DNA of 64,000 bases, taken from Engraulis encrasicolus (lineage: Eukaryota > Chordata > Actinopteri > Clupeiformes > Engraulidae). Numbering within the stretch: the first letter of the stretch is position 1; every line of letters begins with the position of its first letter. The position numbers and the translations under genes are program-made. The stretch spans positions 62,001 through 126,000 of the forward strand of contig NC_085858.1 in the NCBI RefSeq assembly GCF_034702125.1, read 5' to 3'. The notes under the pieces were generated by a model. The model ran no database searches. It was not told where the DNA came from and saw only the letters and a program-made list of their open reading frames with translations. Of this stretch, positions 44,702-59,700 are shown piece by piece.

Positions 44702-47700
44702 ATGGAGCATACAAATGGTCACCACACTGACAATGAGACATGGGATTCTCACAACAAGATGATGCTTGAGCCACTGTCTACCAATGACCCAGAGGTTAGA
44801 CTTTCGTAATTGATCTACCCACTGTCAAGCAGTAATATGGACATTGATTGCACTGCTCAGTTTAGGAATACTTGCATGGTGTGGTCAAAAGTGTTTAACT
44901 GTAAGCAATTATCCATGGAGATCAAAACTCGCAAAATGTTCTTTCAATTTAAGTTAACTCTTTTGACCAACATGACCTGGAAGACTGAGAGCTTCTTTAG
45001 GAGATGAGATGTTCACAAACATGTCTAAACAGCTCTGTATCTTCATACGGCAAGGTAAAGTGTCTCGATTTTGAAGGTCTTTGACATCATTAAGAAGGAA
45101 AAGAGAAGGCAGACGTATGGCTTGGAGCTCATCGCCTCTGAGAACTTCACCAGTCGTGCTGTGCTGGAAGCTCTGGGCTCATGCATGAACAACAAATACT
45201 CCGAAGGATACCCTGGCCAAAGGTAATGTTTACTGTCCTGTTGACCTCACATAATTGTTTACTTGTTAAAATTGTTTACTTGTTACTTTTTACACCGAGT
45301 TGTATCTGTACAGAGATGCCTGAACATTCATGGGCCTTTTTTTGCCTGTTTGAAAGACTGAAGACTTTCAATTGTGCTTCCCGCTGTCAGTTCAATCAAG
45401 GTCATTCTGTAACTTTTTTTACAGACTGCCTTTGTCTGATAACAGTTTTTATTATGTGGCTTGTTGGTCTGCTGCTGGTTTTGTTTGTGTCATGATGGTG
45501 CAATGCTGAGCTTCCATTCCCCCTCAGGTACTATGGGGGCACAGAGCATGTTGACGAGCTGGAGCTACTGTGCCAGAAAAGAGCTCTGGAGGTCTACGGC
45601 CTTGACTCAGATAAATGGGGGGTCAATGTCCAGCCCTACTCCGGTACGTTACTACTCGACGTGCAACGCAAATTGACGACTTCAGCATAGTAGATAAATA
45701 CTTGCGTGAAATAACTTATTTGTCCTATTTTTTTGTTTTTGTTTGTCTGGGAATCAGGGTCGCCAGCGAACTTTGCTGTCTACACAGCCCTGGTGGAGCC
45801 CCACGGCAGGATAATGGGGCTTGACCTGCCCGATGGAGGTCACCTCACTCACGGCTTCATGACCGACAAGAAAAAGATCTCCGCCACCTCCATATTCTTT
45901 GAATCCATGCCATACAAAGTAAGAGGGAGGGAGGGGCGGGGCAGGGGGAGGGTCCTGTGTTTCTGTTATGTGTTTCTAAACTTGCACAATACTGGGTCAT
46001 TGTTAATAATTAACCCTTCTTGCCTCACTGACGACTTGGATGATTAGAGATGGGATAGATGGAGGCGTTTTATTGCTCTGAGCTGGGAAATGAAAGAAAC
46101 ATAACAATGTCATAGATTATTTCCTGACACTTCAAACCAATTTCTGTAGGTCAATCCGGAAACTGGTTACATTGACTACGACCGCCTGCAGGAAAACGCC
46201 CGCCTGTTTCATCCTAAGATGATCATTGCCGGTAAAGATTAAGGTTCACCTGATGTGCCTGTTTTACCGCTTCTGCAGCACTTCTGTCCTACATCTTGCC
46301 TGAGCCATACATTCTGCTCTCATGTGTTGAGTTAGTTATTTAAGCACAGGGACAGTCCTCCTAGAGCAGGGATGTAAACAAACATCAGCAAACTCGTTTC
46401 CGCATACTGCCAACTTGATCTTAAGTGGGTGCAATGGTAATGTATTTGTGAAATGTTCCAAATTTCTGGTTCATATTGGAATCAATCATCTCAAGGTGGA
46501 TGACACACTGGGGTCGGATTGAACCCTATAGCGGGCTGCATCCGGACCCTGGGCCGTATGTTTGACATCCCTGTCCTAGAGCAATTCTGAGTCATATTCC
46601 TAACCGAATGGTACATTAGCCATGGGTGACGGTACAAAAGACCATTAGCTGACCATAATCGATCAATCAATCAATCAATTCCGTTTATTAGGACCATGTA
46701 CAAGTAAAACATAAATGTTTCAATTCCATGCACTGTACCAGATTTAGCCTAAGGCTAGTTCGCATCTGTTGTCCCTGACATTAAAATGAAGTCATATACA
46801 ATAGAATAATAAAGTAAAACAGTCAAAAACAAATGAAAATACACATAAAAACAATAAACAAATCACTCGTATGGCATTCCCCCTGCACCCTGTTTACTGT
46901 ATTACATTTACGTTAGACATGGTCATCTTTATCAGATGGCTGTTTTGTTAATTGTGCATTCTGTATATGGATAGCGGTACCATGTGCTGCCATCTGTAAC
47001 AAGAATTAGGAATGAGGTGGAAAGGGGGGGGGGCCATGTGTAGATCCTCTCCGGATCATCGTTAGATCGATGTTAAGTTTTAATCACCATAGTGATGTGA
47101 CTGTATTGTGACCTGAAGAAGACACAATGCTATGCCTCATCACTGCTCAATTCCCCCCATGACATTTACAGGCACAAGCTGTTACTCTCGTAACCTGGAT
47201 TATGAGCGCATGAGGAAAATCGCAGATGAGAATGGTGCATATCTGATGGCGGACATGGCTCACATCAGCGGGCTGGTGGCAGCTGGCGTGGTGCCCTCTC
47301 CATTCCAGCACTGTGACATTGTGTCCACTACCACACACAAGACGCTCAGAGGCTGCAGAGCTGGAGTCATCTTCTACAGAAGAGGTCAGTATAGCTGGAC
47401 CATCTATGTCAGATTCTTTTTTGGTACAAATGTGTTTTTTTGGACCACATTTTCCTACTTGATTTTTAAAAAAAATTGGATTTGGGTGGTTTTTCAATGT
47501 GATCAATGGCACCGTGTGGATACTTACCTGGAGAGAATAGCGTGAATGAAATGAATGGGGCCTAAAGCTTAGTAGCATACATAACATGTGCTGATAATCT
47601 GACAGGACAATATACACTCACCGGCCACTACATTAACACATTGACTACCAGGCATTTTTTTAAATGTTAGCCCAAGACTCCCAGCCAGTTTCATAATTTT

Positions 47701-50700
47701 TTGTCATTTTCGAACAGCCACCGAATATTTTGTCTTAGACCTACAGACACATGAGAATCCCAGCTTGCTACAGGTATTTACGACATACTTTTATCTTGTT
47801 CCATTCCGAAGTTATTCAACTTTAAGCGGAAGCTACTTTAGCGAAAAATGGTACTTCAACCCATTCAACCCTTTTTTGTCACGGATGCGCTCTTTGACTC
47901 ACCGAGTTTATATTGAGGATCTAAATATATTTTCATACCCCAAAGAGAACACCAGTCGCTTCCAAGTTAACTATTTTCATGAAAAGCACCTGGATCACTT
48001 CTGTTTACTGTTAATATCATCACTGGAAGAGCTAGTTACTAGTGTATCCTGATGGGCATGTCAGTCATTCAATAGCAAAAAGTGGATGCACTGAAGTACA
48101 CTCACCAACGTTAGTTTCTGCTGCTGTGTTGTGCTGTTTTTTCATTCCAAACTTCATTTTCCATACCTAATTTGATGACAGCAAACCTCCTTATTCTTCT
48201 GTAGGCCTGTGTTTACGATAAGCTAGCAAAGCCCTGACAGGAAGCTAGGTATGTTTTGATTACCCAGGCGCCTTGATGTGACGTGAACAGGAAGTGTGCA
48301 TGATTTAATTTGCGTTAATAACACTCAAAAATACTGCATTGTGATAAGTTGCACAGATGAAATATCCAAATAATGACTTTGTAGGAGTTTTGACTGTAGG
48401 TGTTTTCATGATCTATGTGAGTTCTGTTCATCACATAATTACGAAAATCACACAGAATGTGCATTAGAATGTGTAGATTCAGAATCCACTAAAAAAAATA
48501 AAAATAAAAAAAAATTCAAAAACGAGTTTTCCCGTTTTGGAAGCCAACGCATGGGAAGTAAAAACGGGTTTTCCCGTGGTTTGGTAGTCAATGTGTTAAG
48601 AACACCTCTCTAATGTTGGGTTGGACCCACTTTTGCCTTCAGATTTGCCTGAACTGCCTGCAACAATACTCGAGTAGGCTGTGGCATTCCAACAAAGACA
48701 TATTGGTACTAATTGGCCCAAATTGTGTTAAGAAAATATGCCTGTGCCATTATATCCCCAGCCTGAAACGTTGATGTAAGGTAGGGTTGACCCATGTTTT
48801 TGGCCAAATTTTGACCATTCCACCTGAGTGTTGCAGTAGATATCAAGACTCATCAGACCAGGCAACATTTTTCCAATCTTCTAGTCTCGTTTATGGTAAG
48901 CCTGTCCAAATTGTTGACTCATTTTCCTGTTCTTAGCTGACAGGAGTGGCACCAAATGTATTTTTCGGCTGCTATAGCCCATTTGCCTCGAGATTTGATG
49001 TGCTTTGTAATCAGGGATTCTCTTATGCATACCTCGGTTGTAATGAGTGGTTATTTGACTTAAATGTTGCCTTTTTATCAGCTCAAACCAGTCTTGCCAT
49101 TTTCCTCTGACTGCTGCCATCAACAAGGCATTTTTGCGCACAGAATAGCTGCTCACTGCTTTTTTTTGTTTTTCGTACCATTCTTTGTAAACCCTAGAGA
49201 TGGCTGTGTGTGAAAATCCCACTATATCAGTATTTTCTGAAATACTCAATTCAAGCCCTTTCAGCTTGACAGCCGTGCCATGTTCAAAGTCATTTTAAAT
49301 AACCTTTCTTCCTCATTATGATGCTCGGTTTGAACTGCATCAGATCATCTCGACCATGTCTACATGCACAAATGCATTGAGTTGCCACCATGTGATTGGC
49401 TGATCAGAAATTTGCCTCAATGTGCAGTTGTAACAGGTGTCCCTAATGTAGTGGCCAGTGTCTGTAGTTCAATTTAAGGAACAGTCCACTCCTATTTGAC
49501 TTTCACATATTTGTCGTATATCCAATTACTGTATTACACATGAATGCGCGTATAATAATTTTCTCAGTGTATTCAGTACTAGCATCAAGTCACCAGTGAT
49601 CACTGGACAGAATTCAATAGCCATTTTGCACTCTGGTGAATTTTACATTCTTTAAAAGTGGTTTATAAGTACGCCCAAAAAAGGAAGGAAAAAGCAGAGG
49701 TACTCTGAGATTTGAGAAAAATATAAAAAAGCCTTTAATTTAACATGGCAAATTCAGTTTAAAAGCACATGGGCCTACGCGTTGCGACCATATTGGTTTA
49801 TAAGTACATTTGATGTTTAATTTGGTACCATAGACTTCAATTGCTACGCTTAATATCGCTATGCTGATGAATTAAGACAGGGGTCCCCAAACTTTTTTCT
49901 CTGGGGGCCACATTATCGTTCCTGACTGTGATCAGGGGCCGGGATCAATCATGTGGGCTGTATACTAGGCCACTGCCTGTTATAGCCACAATTTCTACCA
50001 CAAAAAAGTTCATCATTACAAGTGATTTGCAAAAGAAGTGAGCACTTCACATTATTTTCAATTTTAAATACATGTACCACAGGTATTCCTTTTAATTTCT
50101 AATAACCATGTAAAATAGCAAGGAAAGGTTAGATAAATATGGTGATTGACAGTTTATAAGTGATGCAATAGAAATGGTAGGCCTGTTTATATTACAGTGA
50201 CATGAGAAACTATCAAGACAAGAAACGTCTGGTGATTCACACTAGGTTAGTGAAAATTAAACTGTAGGAAGGCCTGTTGATAAACAAAATAAAATATTTA
50301 AAATATATATTTTATCATTATTTTTTTTTCTGTGAGGATTGCTTCTTTGGGCCAGTTCAAATGGTGAGGTGCAGAGAGGTGGAGGGCCGGTCAAAGGGGC
50401 GTGGCGGGCCGTATTCGGCCCCCGGGCCTTAGTTTGGGGACCCCTGAATAATTAAGCAATACAAACGCACAGAAAAAAATCATATATTCTCATATTTTAC
50501 CTGAGCTTAACTACATATAAGCAATATCCTGAAATTAAGTGGACTGATGCTTTAAGCTTGTTTCATACCCAAAGCAGTTTCTGTAAATGTGTATAATGAA
50601 GAAATATGCATGAGCTCCATAAAAAACAAACAAGTGAAATGAACACATTAATGAAGGTATAGCACCTGATTGAACCGATGATGCGGAATAGAGGGGACAA

Positions 50701-53700
50701 CGTACGTTCTAATCTGAAGTGAAGCAACGGCGGGGGAATGGGTCTATACCTGGAAACTGAAAGAATCTCGCCAATTCCCTTCCATCTCTATGGGAGACTT
50801 GAGCCAATGCATCTCCTGGGCGAGTCTACTTTGTTACGGGCTGTAGTTTCCCGTCCTTTTCAAACAAGCCAAATATTCTTTTTGGGCTGACCCTTTATTT
50901 CAGAGAGCTATCAGTTTGACCTCCCCAAGTAACTGGCTATGACTCAGTATCAGATCAAGAAAATGTCTGTAAAATGCTTTTATTGGCAAGTGTTTAAAAC
51001 TATTTTTAGGTCTCAAAATTATAATTCTACAATTCTAGTAAGTTATTGGATGACTGTGATGTTCAATTAGGATTGACATGACTGACTGGGCATTTTTATT
51101 TGAAAATATACAAAAATAAGCGTATTGAAATATGTGGGGCCATCAGTTGTGCTGTGTGACGTCAGGTGGATAGACAGCTGACATTGCTGTTGGACAACAG
51201 CTAGAATTATATTTTTTGGCAAGGACGTAATTCTCCATGTGTTCAAACACAGTTTTAATGCCCTGCATGAAATACACAATGAAAATCCATGAAAATAAAG
51301 AGAAAGCATAAATGAGAAGGTGAATCCACATTTTTGGCCTGTACCGTATATATAGGAGTGAAATTATTGTGGTTTAATGTTTACCCATTTCTATATGGAG
51401 ACACCAAATTCATCTTGTATTATGAAGGATATAATGCCATCAAGTCGTGAGATTGTAAACACTTGGAAAGTGCCTGTATCCTGTCAGTGGGGTATACAGT
51501 TGAGGACGACATTATTAGCCCCCCTACTGAAATTAGACATCTCTCTTGATTATTAAGACATTTATGTTATTCTGGAAACAGATACACAAGGGAGATAGTG
51601 TCCAAGAAGTTGAATTTGGATTTTTCCATTGTTACGAGTTTAAACAAAAAGGGGAAAAATGGCAAAGACAAAATTATTAGCCCCCTGATTATTAATAGTC
51701 AATACGGTGCCATTTTTGAATAAAAGTGACACCAGGCTCTTTGATTAGTTGTTGACTGGGTTGGCACATGTCCTACCAGAGATTTTCACCCATTTCTCCA
51801 TTGCAAATCGATTAGCTGCTCCAAATTGCATCATGTTGAGGATGGACATTCATCTTCAGCATTCCTGAAAGACTATCTAAAGAATTGAGGCCTGGACCAC
51901 TCCATGAAAGTTTTGGGTTATTATCTTGTTGAAATATCCAGTGAAGATCTTAGCTTAATCTATGGGCATATTTTTGCATGGTCACCTTCAACATTCTATC
52001 CTTATCTTCTCTTCTCATGGTGCCGTTCACCCAAACAAGGCTTCCTGTGCCTGAGGCTGTCACAGAATGATGCTACCATGACCATGTTTAACTGTTGACA
52101 CTGTGTTACCAAGGTTCAGGCCTATCCCTCTCTTCACTTAACAGAAACAGCATTCAGGTGTCCAAGAAGGTCTAATTAAATATCATCAGACCAAATCAGA
52201 GACTACAAAAACTGATTTTTATCTTTGAGATGTTCACAGGCCATGCCCAATCAGACGCTGATATGCACCGCCTTTAGTAAAGGGGTTCTTCTGTGATGAT
52301 GGCCTCAAAGCTCAATATGGTGACAAGCCCTAACAGCTGCCATTATTAAAATAAAAACTCCAGGTGAGGCTAGGTCAATAAATACCAATCATCTAGGGAG
52401 GTGTCCAGGGCTTCTTTAGTCTAATGAGACTAAGCACAGTTTCTACAATTACACATGGTGGAGGGAGCATCACATGTTTTGTCTGTTTTCCAGCCTCAGA
52501 CACAGGGAGTCTGGGTCTGGATCTGGATACATCTAAATTAGTTCAGAGGTTCTTCAAGGATACTAAAACCATGATACTGGAATGTCCCGCTCAGAGTCCA
52601 GTCCTCAATCAGACCTCCAGTCTTGTGGCAAATGGTTATGCTCAGCATCCATGCACTTTGGACCAGTTAGATAGAACAATTGGTAATGGAGATATGGGCC
52701 AAAATTCCTCGTGGCACATGTGGCAACCTAGTTAACAACTAATCAAAGAGCCTATCGTCAGTTTGGGTCATAAATGTCGCCATATTGACTATTAATTATC
52801 AGGGGGCTAATAATTTTGTCCTCGTCATTTACCCCCTTTTTTGTTTAAACTCATTGTAACAATAGAAAAATCTAAATTCAACTTATTGGACATTATCTGA
52901 ATCAGTGTATTTGTTAAGCTGTTAATAATGGTCATTGGCTAGCTACGGTTACATGATGGTTTTTAAATCCAAATTGATAGACCTGAATGAAATAGATTTA
53001 GTTATTTTGCGACGTGTATACATGGCACTTCCACTTAATTCTGAATTAACGCTTAGGGAAAACAACACGTTTCGATTGGGCAGAGGACACACGTGCTGAG
53101 CCAGCCAAATAAGGCGCGGGCCGTGGTCACCAACCTCCGGTACCCCCGTGAAGTACAGGGAGAGATGGTCATCTTCAGCCCCAAAATAGTACCGGTACCT
53201 CAGCCTGGGATTTGTTTATCTTGGTCTCTTCAGATCACACAACATGGTTCCAGTGATCCATATCCTTGGTCTGTTCATCTCTCTTGAGACCAAGATAAAC
53301 AAATTTGCTTTAGATGGTGTCAAGCATGTGTGGTGGTAAACAAGTGAGTTGTACAAAAAAAGGTGTATCCTCTCATAAGCCAAGCATGGTAGTGGGACTG
53401 ACATGGTTTGGGGATGCATGAATGCTGTCAACATTGGCAATCTGAAATACACCTAAAAGAAACATGCATGTCAACATGCACTGTGACTACTGAAGCAGAT
53501 CATGATATTCTCCATAGGATTGCATTCAAATCTCACACCAATCTATTTAAGCCAGATGCAGACTCAAAATTTAAAAGTTCAATGCAAAGAAAGGTTGAAA
53601 CGCACACTGATGACCTCCCTTGTCATCCCTTTTCATTTCGTTTCATTTCGAGACGATTCGAGCCAACATAGCCCCTTCTCTACCGGATTTTAATCTGGGG

Positions 53701-56700
53701 TGTACTCACTTTTGTGAGTACTTGTTCAAACATTAATGGCTGTATTTTGTTTTTTTCTGAGTGAACAAGAAATTTAAGCGGTTAAATATGTTGTTAAAAG
53801 GTCACTAATCATTGTGTCAAAGTTACATTTCTGTAATGCTTTCCTATGAAAAGATATACTCAAAAATCTGCAAAACTGTGAGGGGTGTATTCACTTTCGT
53901 GATATACTGTAGCTTAGAGAACCGAGTGGTCAAAGGGTAATGTGGGATAACTTTGTTGTGCTACAATCAGTTCGTTGTGCATTTTTACATCAAAATATGG
54001 AAGCCGCAACATTTATAGTCGCTTAGGGACTTAAAATTAAGCAAAACTTTCGTGTAGGAAATCGACCGGAAGTCTGCCATTTTTTTCTCACGGAAGCAAA
54101 GGGCATGGGGTCTTACGTCATTGTGTAGCTAACAAACATGCGTGGAACGACCGGAATTGCTGTTCATTCTGAATAAACGGTTACATGACAGAGGAACGTG
54201 TTTATTCGGAATTAAAAGAGGAATAAACCACCCACTTTACTCGGAAGTTAATTCCGAATAAACTTTAATTCCGGTTGGGTGTGTTTACATGATGTTTTTA
54301 AAGTGGAATTAAGTTTTATTCAGAATTAAAGTGAGTTAATTCCGAATTAAATGTCTCATGTAAATGAGGTAATTCTCACAGAGAAATCTAGAGAGCTGTC
54401 TAATTTCAGGAGGGGGGCTAATAATATCGTCCTCAACTGTACATGCATAGAAATGATTGGCCTAGTCTGCCTTAGGTCATAGTTTTGAAAGTCATCTATA
54501 CACCTTAACCTGGGTGGACACTGTACGACTTTTTTTTTCATTTGTGGAGTTCAGTTTCATCCACACAGTGTGAGAATCGCGGGGGTTACCGGTTGACTGC
54601 TCACGATTCGTATCTTCACAATATATGATCCGATGCTTGGATGCAGTCCGACTGCTCACACAGTACAAATTGATGGGGAATAAATAAAGCTGGCAGACCA
54701 ATGTCAATGAATGGACATAAGTTCATAAACATCTCTCCAATGGTATTTATGTTGATTAGCTACTTTTCTTGAATCTCCAGAGACACAGCACTATTCTGTT
54801 CATTTAAGATGTAAGTCACAGGCTAGTGCACTACTAAAGCTCTGTTTCTGGATTCTCCCCTTTCAAATGATTGGTGTAGTATTCGTAGCCAGGCTAGTGA
54901 CGCAACACCCTCAGTGTTGTTTCTAGTCAGGCCAAGAGCAATACAATATCGTTTTCAAACTTTTCCCACTTTGTCGGGAAGCATACAACCATTAGCAAAC
55001 CAAGGGAGGCAGGTCAACCATGCCGTTTGGGAAATGTTAATTGTTATGCTCTTGGTCAGACCAAGTCTCGCAGAGATTTGAAAGTCGGTGATAATCAGGC
55101 TATAGTATTCGCTGCATAATTTGAGGGTCTAGAAAATGAGTTCTATCTATCAAATTAAAGGTTGTGATGAGCTCCATCTAACTGTCAGAAAGACATGTCA
55201 GAAATCAACAAACAAGAAAGACCCAATTCACAAGTGGGCATGACGGTGTTGGAGCCAAAAGGCAGTCTGCGATGTTGACGGCTAGCATAATACTACACCA
55301 CGTGTCGACAAGCTCTAAATTTCACACCAGTTCGGTGATCTAAAGAGGACACTGTTCACAAAGAGACAGAAAGAGAGATTGTGTAAAGTTGTTAGCTTCA
55401 TTTAGCTAATTGTTTTCATACCAGGTCAATTTTTTTTTTCTTGTCATCTGTTTCTCCCCCTTTTTTGTCATGTTATTATGGCTAATGTCAGTGTATTAAC
55501 AGGACTTGTTTTCAGTTAAAAAGACAAACCTAGTCTATTTTTTGTGCATTGATGATCAAAATTATTTTCAATGAGACATAATTATGTGATTAAAATGTGA
55601 TCTATCGTGAGTTAACTGCCATTTATTAGATCGATCGCCATTAAATATTTTAATCAATATACAGCACTTAGATAGATGGCTAGATAATATGAAACTAAAC
55701 ATAATAGAGATGAGCTGGGAAAGCCAGAGCCTGCTGGTCAGAGCTGTCAAGTTTAAAATCCTGAACAGCAAGCCTGTAGAAGCGGCAAGCAGGTGGACTT
55801 CTTTCTGTTGCACAGCTTTCGTGTTCACCATAATGTATATTTTTTAAATATTAAAGGCCACATACAATCAAAATTGTTAACAGTAATCTCATGTCATTTT
55901 GTTCAAACATTAGTGCAGTAAATTTGGCGCATAAAACGTTATCCTACTCCATTGAAAGCACACATGTATTCCTACCGATGTGTGGATATGCACTCAGGTT
56001 TTGTATTTGAACCATCAATGTGTTTTTCCATTTCAGGGGTACGCAGTGTGGATCCAAAATCCGGGAAGGAGACCATGTACAACTTGGAGAGTCTCATTAA
56101 CCAGGCCGTCTTCCCAGGGCTTCAGGGAGGACCACACAACCATGCCATTGCAGGTTTGAAATATACTCTGCATTAGTATAACTTCGTTTTAGGATGCAAA
56201 GGCTCAACATATCCAAAGATAGTCAATCTATCTTTAAGTACAACATATGACAGACAGGGACCCAGGCATTTCAAGGCCTGCATCAGTCTTCAAAAAAGTA
56301 AACAACCCGTGTTCACACCATGTTTGTGCCTGGATGCATCTCAAGATTTAAGGACAGGGATGGGCACTGGCATGGTTCTTTGACGGCCTGAACACTCTGT
56401 TAGTGGTAGGGTACAGTAGAGTAGTGTGACTTAACTGGTGTCAAGTACAGAGGTTGGACAATGAAACTGAAACACCTGTCATTTTAGTGTGGGAAGTTTC
56501 ATGGATAAATTGGACCACCCTGGTGGCCAGTCTTCATTGCAGCAGTAAGAGCAGAGTGAAAGTTCAATTAACAGGTAAGAGAACAGTTGTCCAGTTTTAT
56601 GGGCGACATATCAGAGTTCAAAAAAGGAGAAATTCTTGGTACGCGGGTTGCTGGTGCACCTTTGACCAAGACGGCAAGTCTTTGTGATGTATCAAGAGCC

Positions 56701-59700
56701 ACGGTATCCAAAGTAATGTCTATATACCACCAAGAAAAGAAGGATGAACCACATCCAACAGGATTAACTGTGGATGCAAGAGCACGCTGTCTGAAAGGGA
56801 TGTTTGAGTGCTAACCCGGACTGTAACCAAAAAAACATAAAACTACAGCTATCCAAATCAGGGTAGAATTAAATGTGCACCTCAACTCTCCTATTTCCAC
56901 CAGAACTGTCCATTGGGAGCTCCACAGGGTCAATATACAGGTCGCCCAAACATCCCTTTCAGACAGTATCCTCTTGTGTGCATTGCTATATTTTGAGCAA
57001 AACCGTGCTCTTAATTGAACCTTGACACTCTGCTCTTACTGGTGCAGTGTGCAATTAATGAACACTGGTCAACAGGGTGTTCAATGTTCCATGGAACTTC
57101 ACACACTAAAATGACAGGTGTTTCACTCTCATTGTCCAACCCCTGTAGCTTACACATAATACACATGGTGCACATAATGAGCATTGCAAGACAAACATAT
57201 GCGCTTTACATCAGGTCAAAGAGGAATAAAATGGGCTGCGAACTTATCCTGGGAGTTAAGGTAGACAAAAAGATTAACATGACCAAGAAGGAAAGAGTGT
57301 TTTCAAGTAATATGTTGGATGTAGTATTCGACAGACAAAATAACAAAAGTCTGAAATGTATATCACGGAGGAGATTAAGGACAAACACAGAATTACTAAG
57401 ACTTGCTGCCACTGTCATTGGCGCCTGGAAGTATATGCCTGTGTTTTCTTTGGATAGAAGTGTATGTCATGGAAGGTATTCTGTTGAACAGTGTGTTGAA
57501 ATGTGTAAAATGGTTGGACACTCCTGCTCTGTGCATGTTCAGCAGAGTTAAATGTGTGGTTTGTATTTTTCTCTTGTGTGTTTTTGGTGGGTCGCTGATC
57601 AGGAGTGGCTGTTGCACTGAAACAGGCTCTTACTCCAGAGTTCAAGGCCTATCAGAGACAGGTGCTGGCTAACTGCAAGGCTCTGGCAGCGACCCTGATG
57701 AACAGAGGTTATAAAATTGTTACAGGTGAGTCTACTGTTATTTTTGTTCTTGGCCTTTGGCTCTTCGGTGTATGTAAATGTTTGTGAAATCAGTGCTTTC
57801 TATTAATTTGGTTGGTTAATGTACATGTAGTTTTCAGACATTCGCTATTGTATTCCGCTTATCTGAGTGAAGACTGCACATTGTATGCGCTATTATATAC
57901 CGTGAGCTGTTGTGCATGTCTTCACATTGAATGACCACAGGATGGCAGCAATGGTATATTAGGATTTTGCGTACGGTGGTCCTGACCCTGAGGGCTCAAA
58001 ATACTGTGTAGGGCCAAGAACGCAAGTCAGAAAAAAAATCTTTATACTTGTGCACTTAGCGTTATAAATGTTGTTGTTTCAGACGGCATATTACTACAAT
58101 GTGTGAGAAGTGTAGGTAAATCTCAAGTCCACTGTGAATTATGTCTGCAGAAATACCACTGTGCACACAGACGGGACTGAGAATGCAGGATGGTTGAAAT
58201 GCTGAAACGTTGAAGGCTGAAAAAAATATTAGAGGCATTTGGCCTACTAAATCAAGGAATTAATTAACATTATTCAAATATATAATATAGTAGGTAGATG
58301 CGGTGATCTACTCTTGACGCCATTCTTATAGCTTGCCAGCCAGCTCATGTAATCACAATGTTCCTCTAAACCAAATACACCCAGATGTTGGCTTATTTCC
58401 AGGTTTGCCATGGCGCTTGGCTGAGGTCTTCACTGTTTGCTCTGTCCAGCGGGGTGAAAGCATTAGTAGGCCAGACATTAACCAGGTAGAAGATTCCACA
58501 GAAACCTGTGTTCCTGACATTGATTTGAAAACAATGCATGGCTTTGTACTCGCCAGTGCTCTCCCCCTTCTCTAACAGGAATAAAGCAATCCGCTCAGTA
58601 GCCCCAGGCCAACAGGATTGTTTGCTAATCCTTTTGAAAATCATGAAGCAGCCATTCATTTCCATGTCATCCTCTGATTTTAGGTGGCTCTGACAATCAC
58701 CTTATCTTGCTTGACCTTCGGCCCAGCGGCAGTGACGGCGGGAGGGCAGAGAGGGTCCTGGAGGCTTGCGCTATCGCCTGCAACAAAAACACATGTCCAG
58801 GTAATGACGAGAAGTCGATACAGTGAGCATGGAGGGAGAAATGGGATTAAAAAGAGAATTGATTTGCGAGAAAAGGGTACAACCTGCCTCATAACTGAAA
58901 ATAATGTGCTTGTGTGACTTGCAAATTCTAGATTCCCCTGCCATATTCCTGACTAATTTTTTCCTTAAAAAAAAAAAAACACCTTTTATACGCAGGGGAC
59001 AAAAGTGCTCTGCGGCCCAGCGGTCTGCGGTTCGGCTCCCCGGCCCTTACGTCCCGTGGATTAGTGGAGGTGGATTTCTGCCAAGTGGCTGAGTTCATAC
59101 ACAGAGGTAGGCTGGGGGGAGGTTCCTAAGAGGCCATTAAGAATTGAAAGGGTTGCCGAGAGAGCCCGCTGGGGAGACGCAGGGATGGACCCCCTGCAGT
59201 CCCATAATGCTAATGTAACATGGGCTGATCGTCTTCTGGGCTGATAAATCTCCAGCATTGTGTTTTGAAATTGGGTGTGGGACAGCACGCTAAATATTAG
59301 TATACTGGTATCGGTATCGGCTGCCGATACTGCTCATTGTACTCGTACTCGTCAAGCACTTGCCGATACCAGGAACGATACTGCTATTACACAAAACAAT
59401 GCAAAATCTTGTCACGTTCTGTGGACTTGACAGTAGCATGGGAAAAAATTGCCACCTCATACATTTAATAACATTTAAATCTACATGGAAATGAACAATA
59501 CAAATATCACAGGTGGAAAAAAACAAGGCCATGCATTTATTTTCGTTGTATTTTGGTGGGAAAAGGTATCGGTATCGGTACTCGGTATCGGCAAGTACAC
59601 ACATTAATGTACTCGTACTTGTATCGGTTTTCAAAAAAGTGGTATCGGTGCATCCCTAGCTGAAACGATATTTTATGGAATCGAGAAATTGTGATGCACT

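Larger units (their letters stand above)
47613..49464 (-). mobile_element. Tc1-like element interrupted by a piggyBac-type element
   Basis: Termini TACACTCACCGGCCACTACA and its near-complement TGTAGTGGCCAGTGTCTG, with TA at both outer edges. The interior (48600-49460) holds a minus-strand transposase remnant. The left terminal region is split at a TTAA by the element at 47637-48595. Confidence 0.75.

Noticed and set aside
57015..57551. 178-codon frame as a host gene
   Set aside because: Begins inside a Tc1 element and has no recognisable family or splice support.
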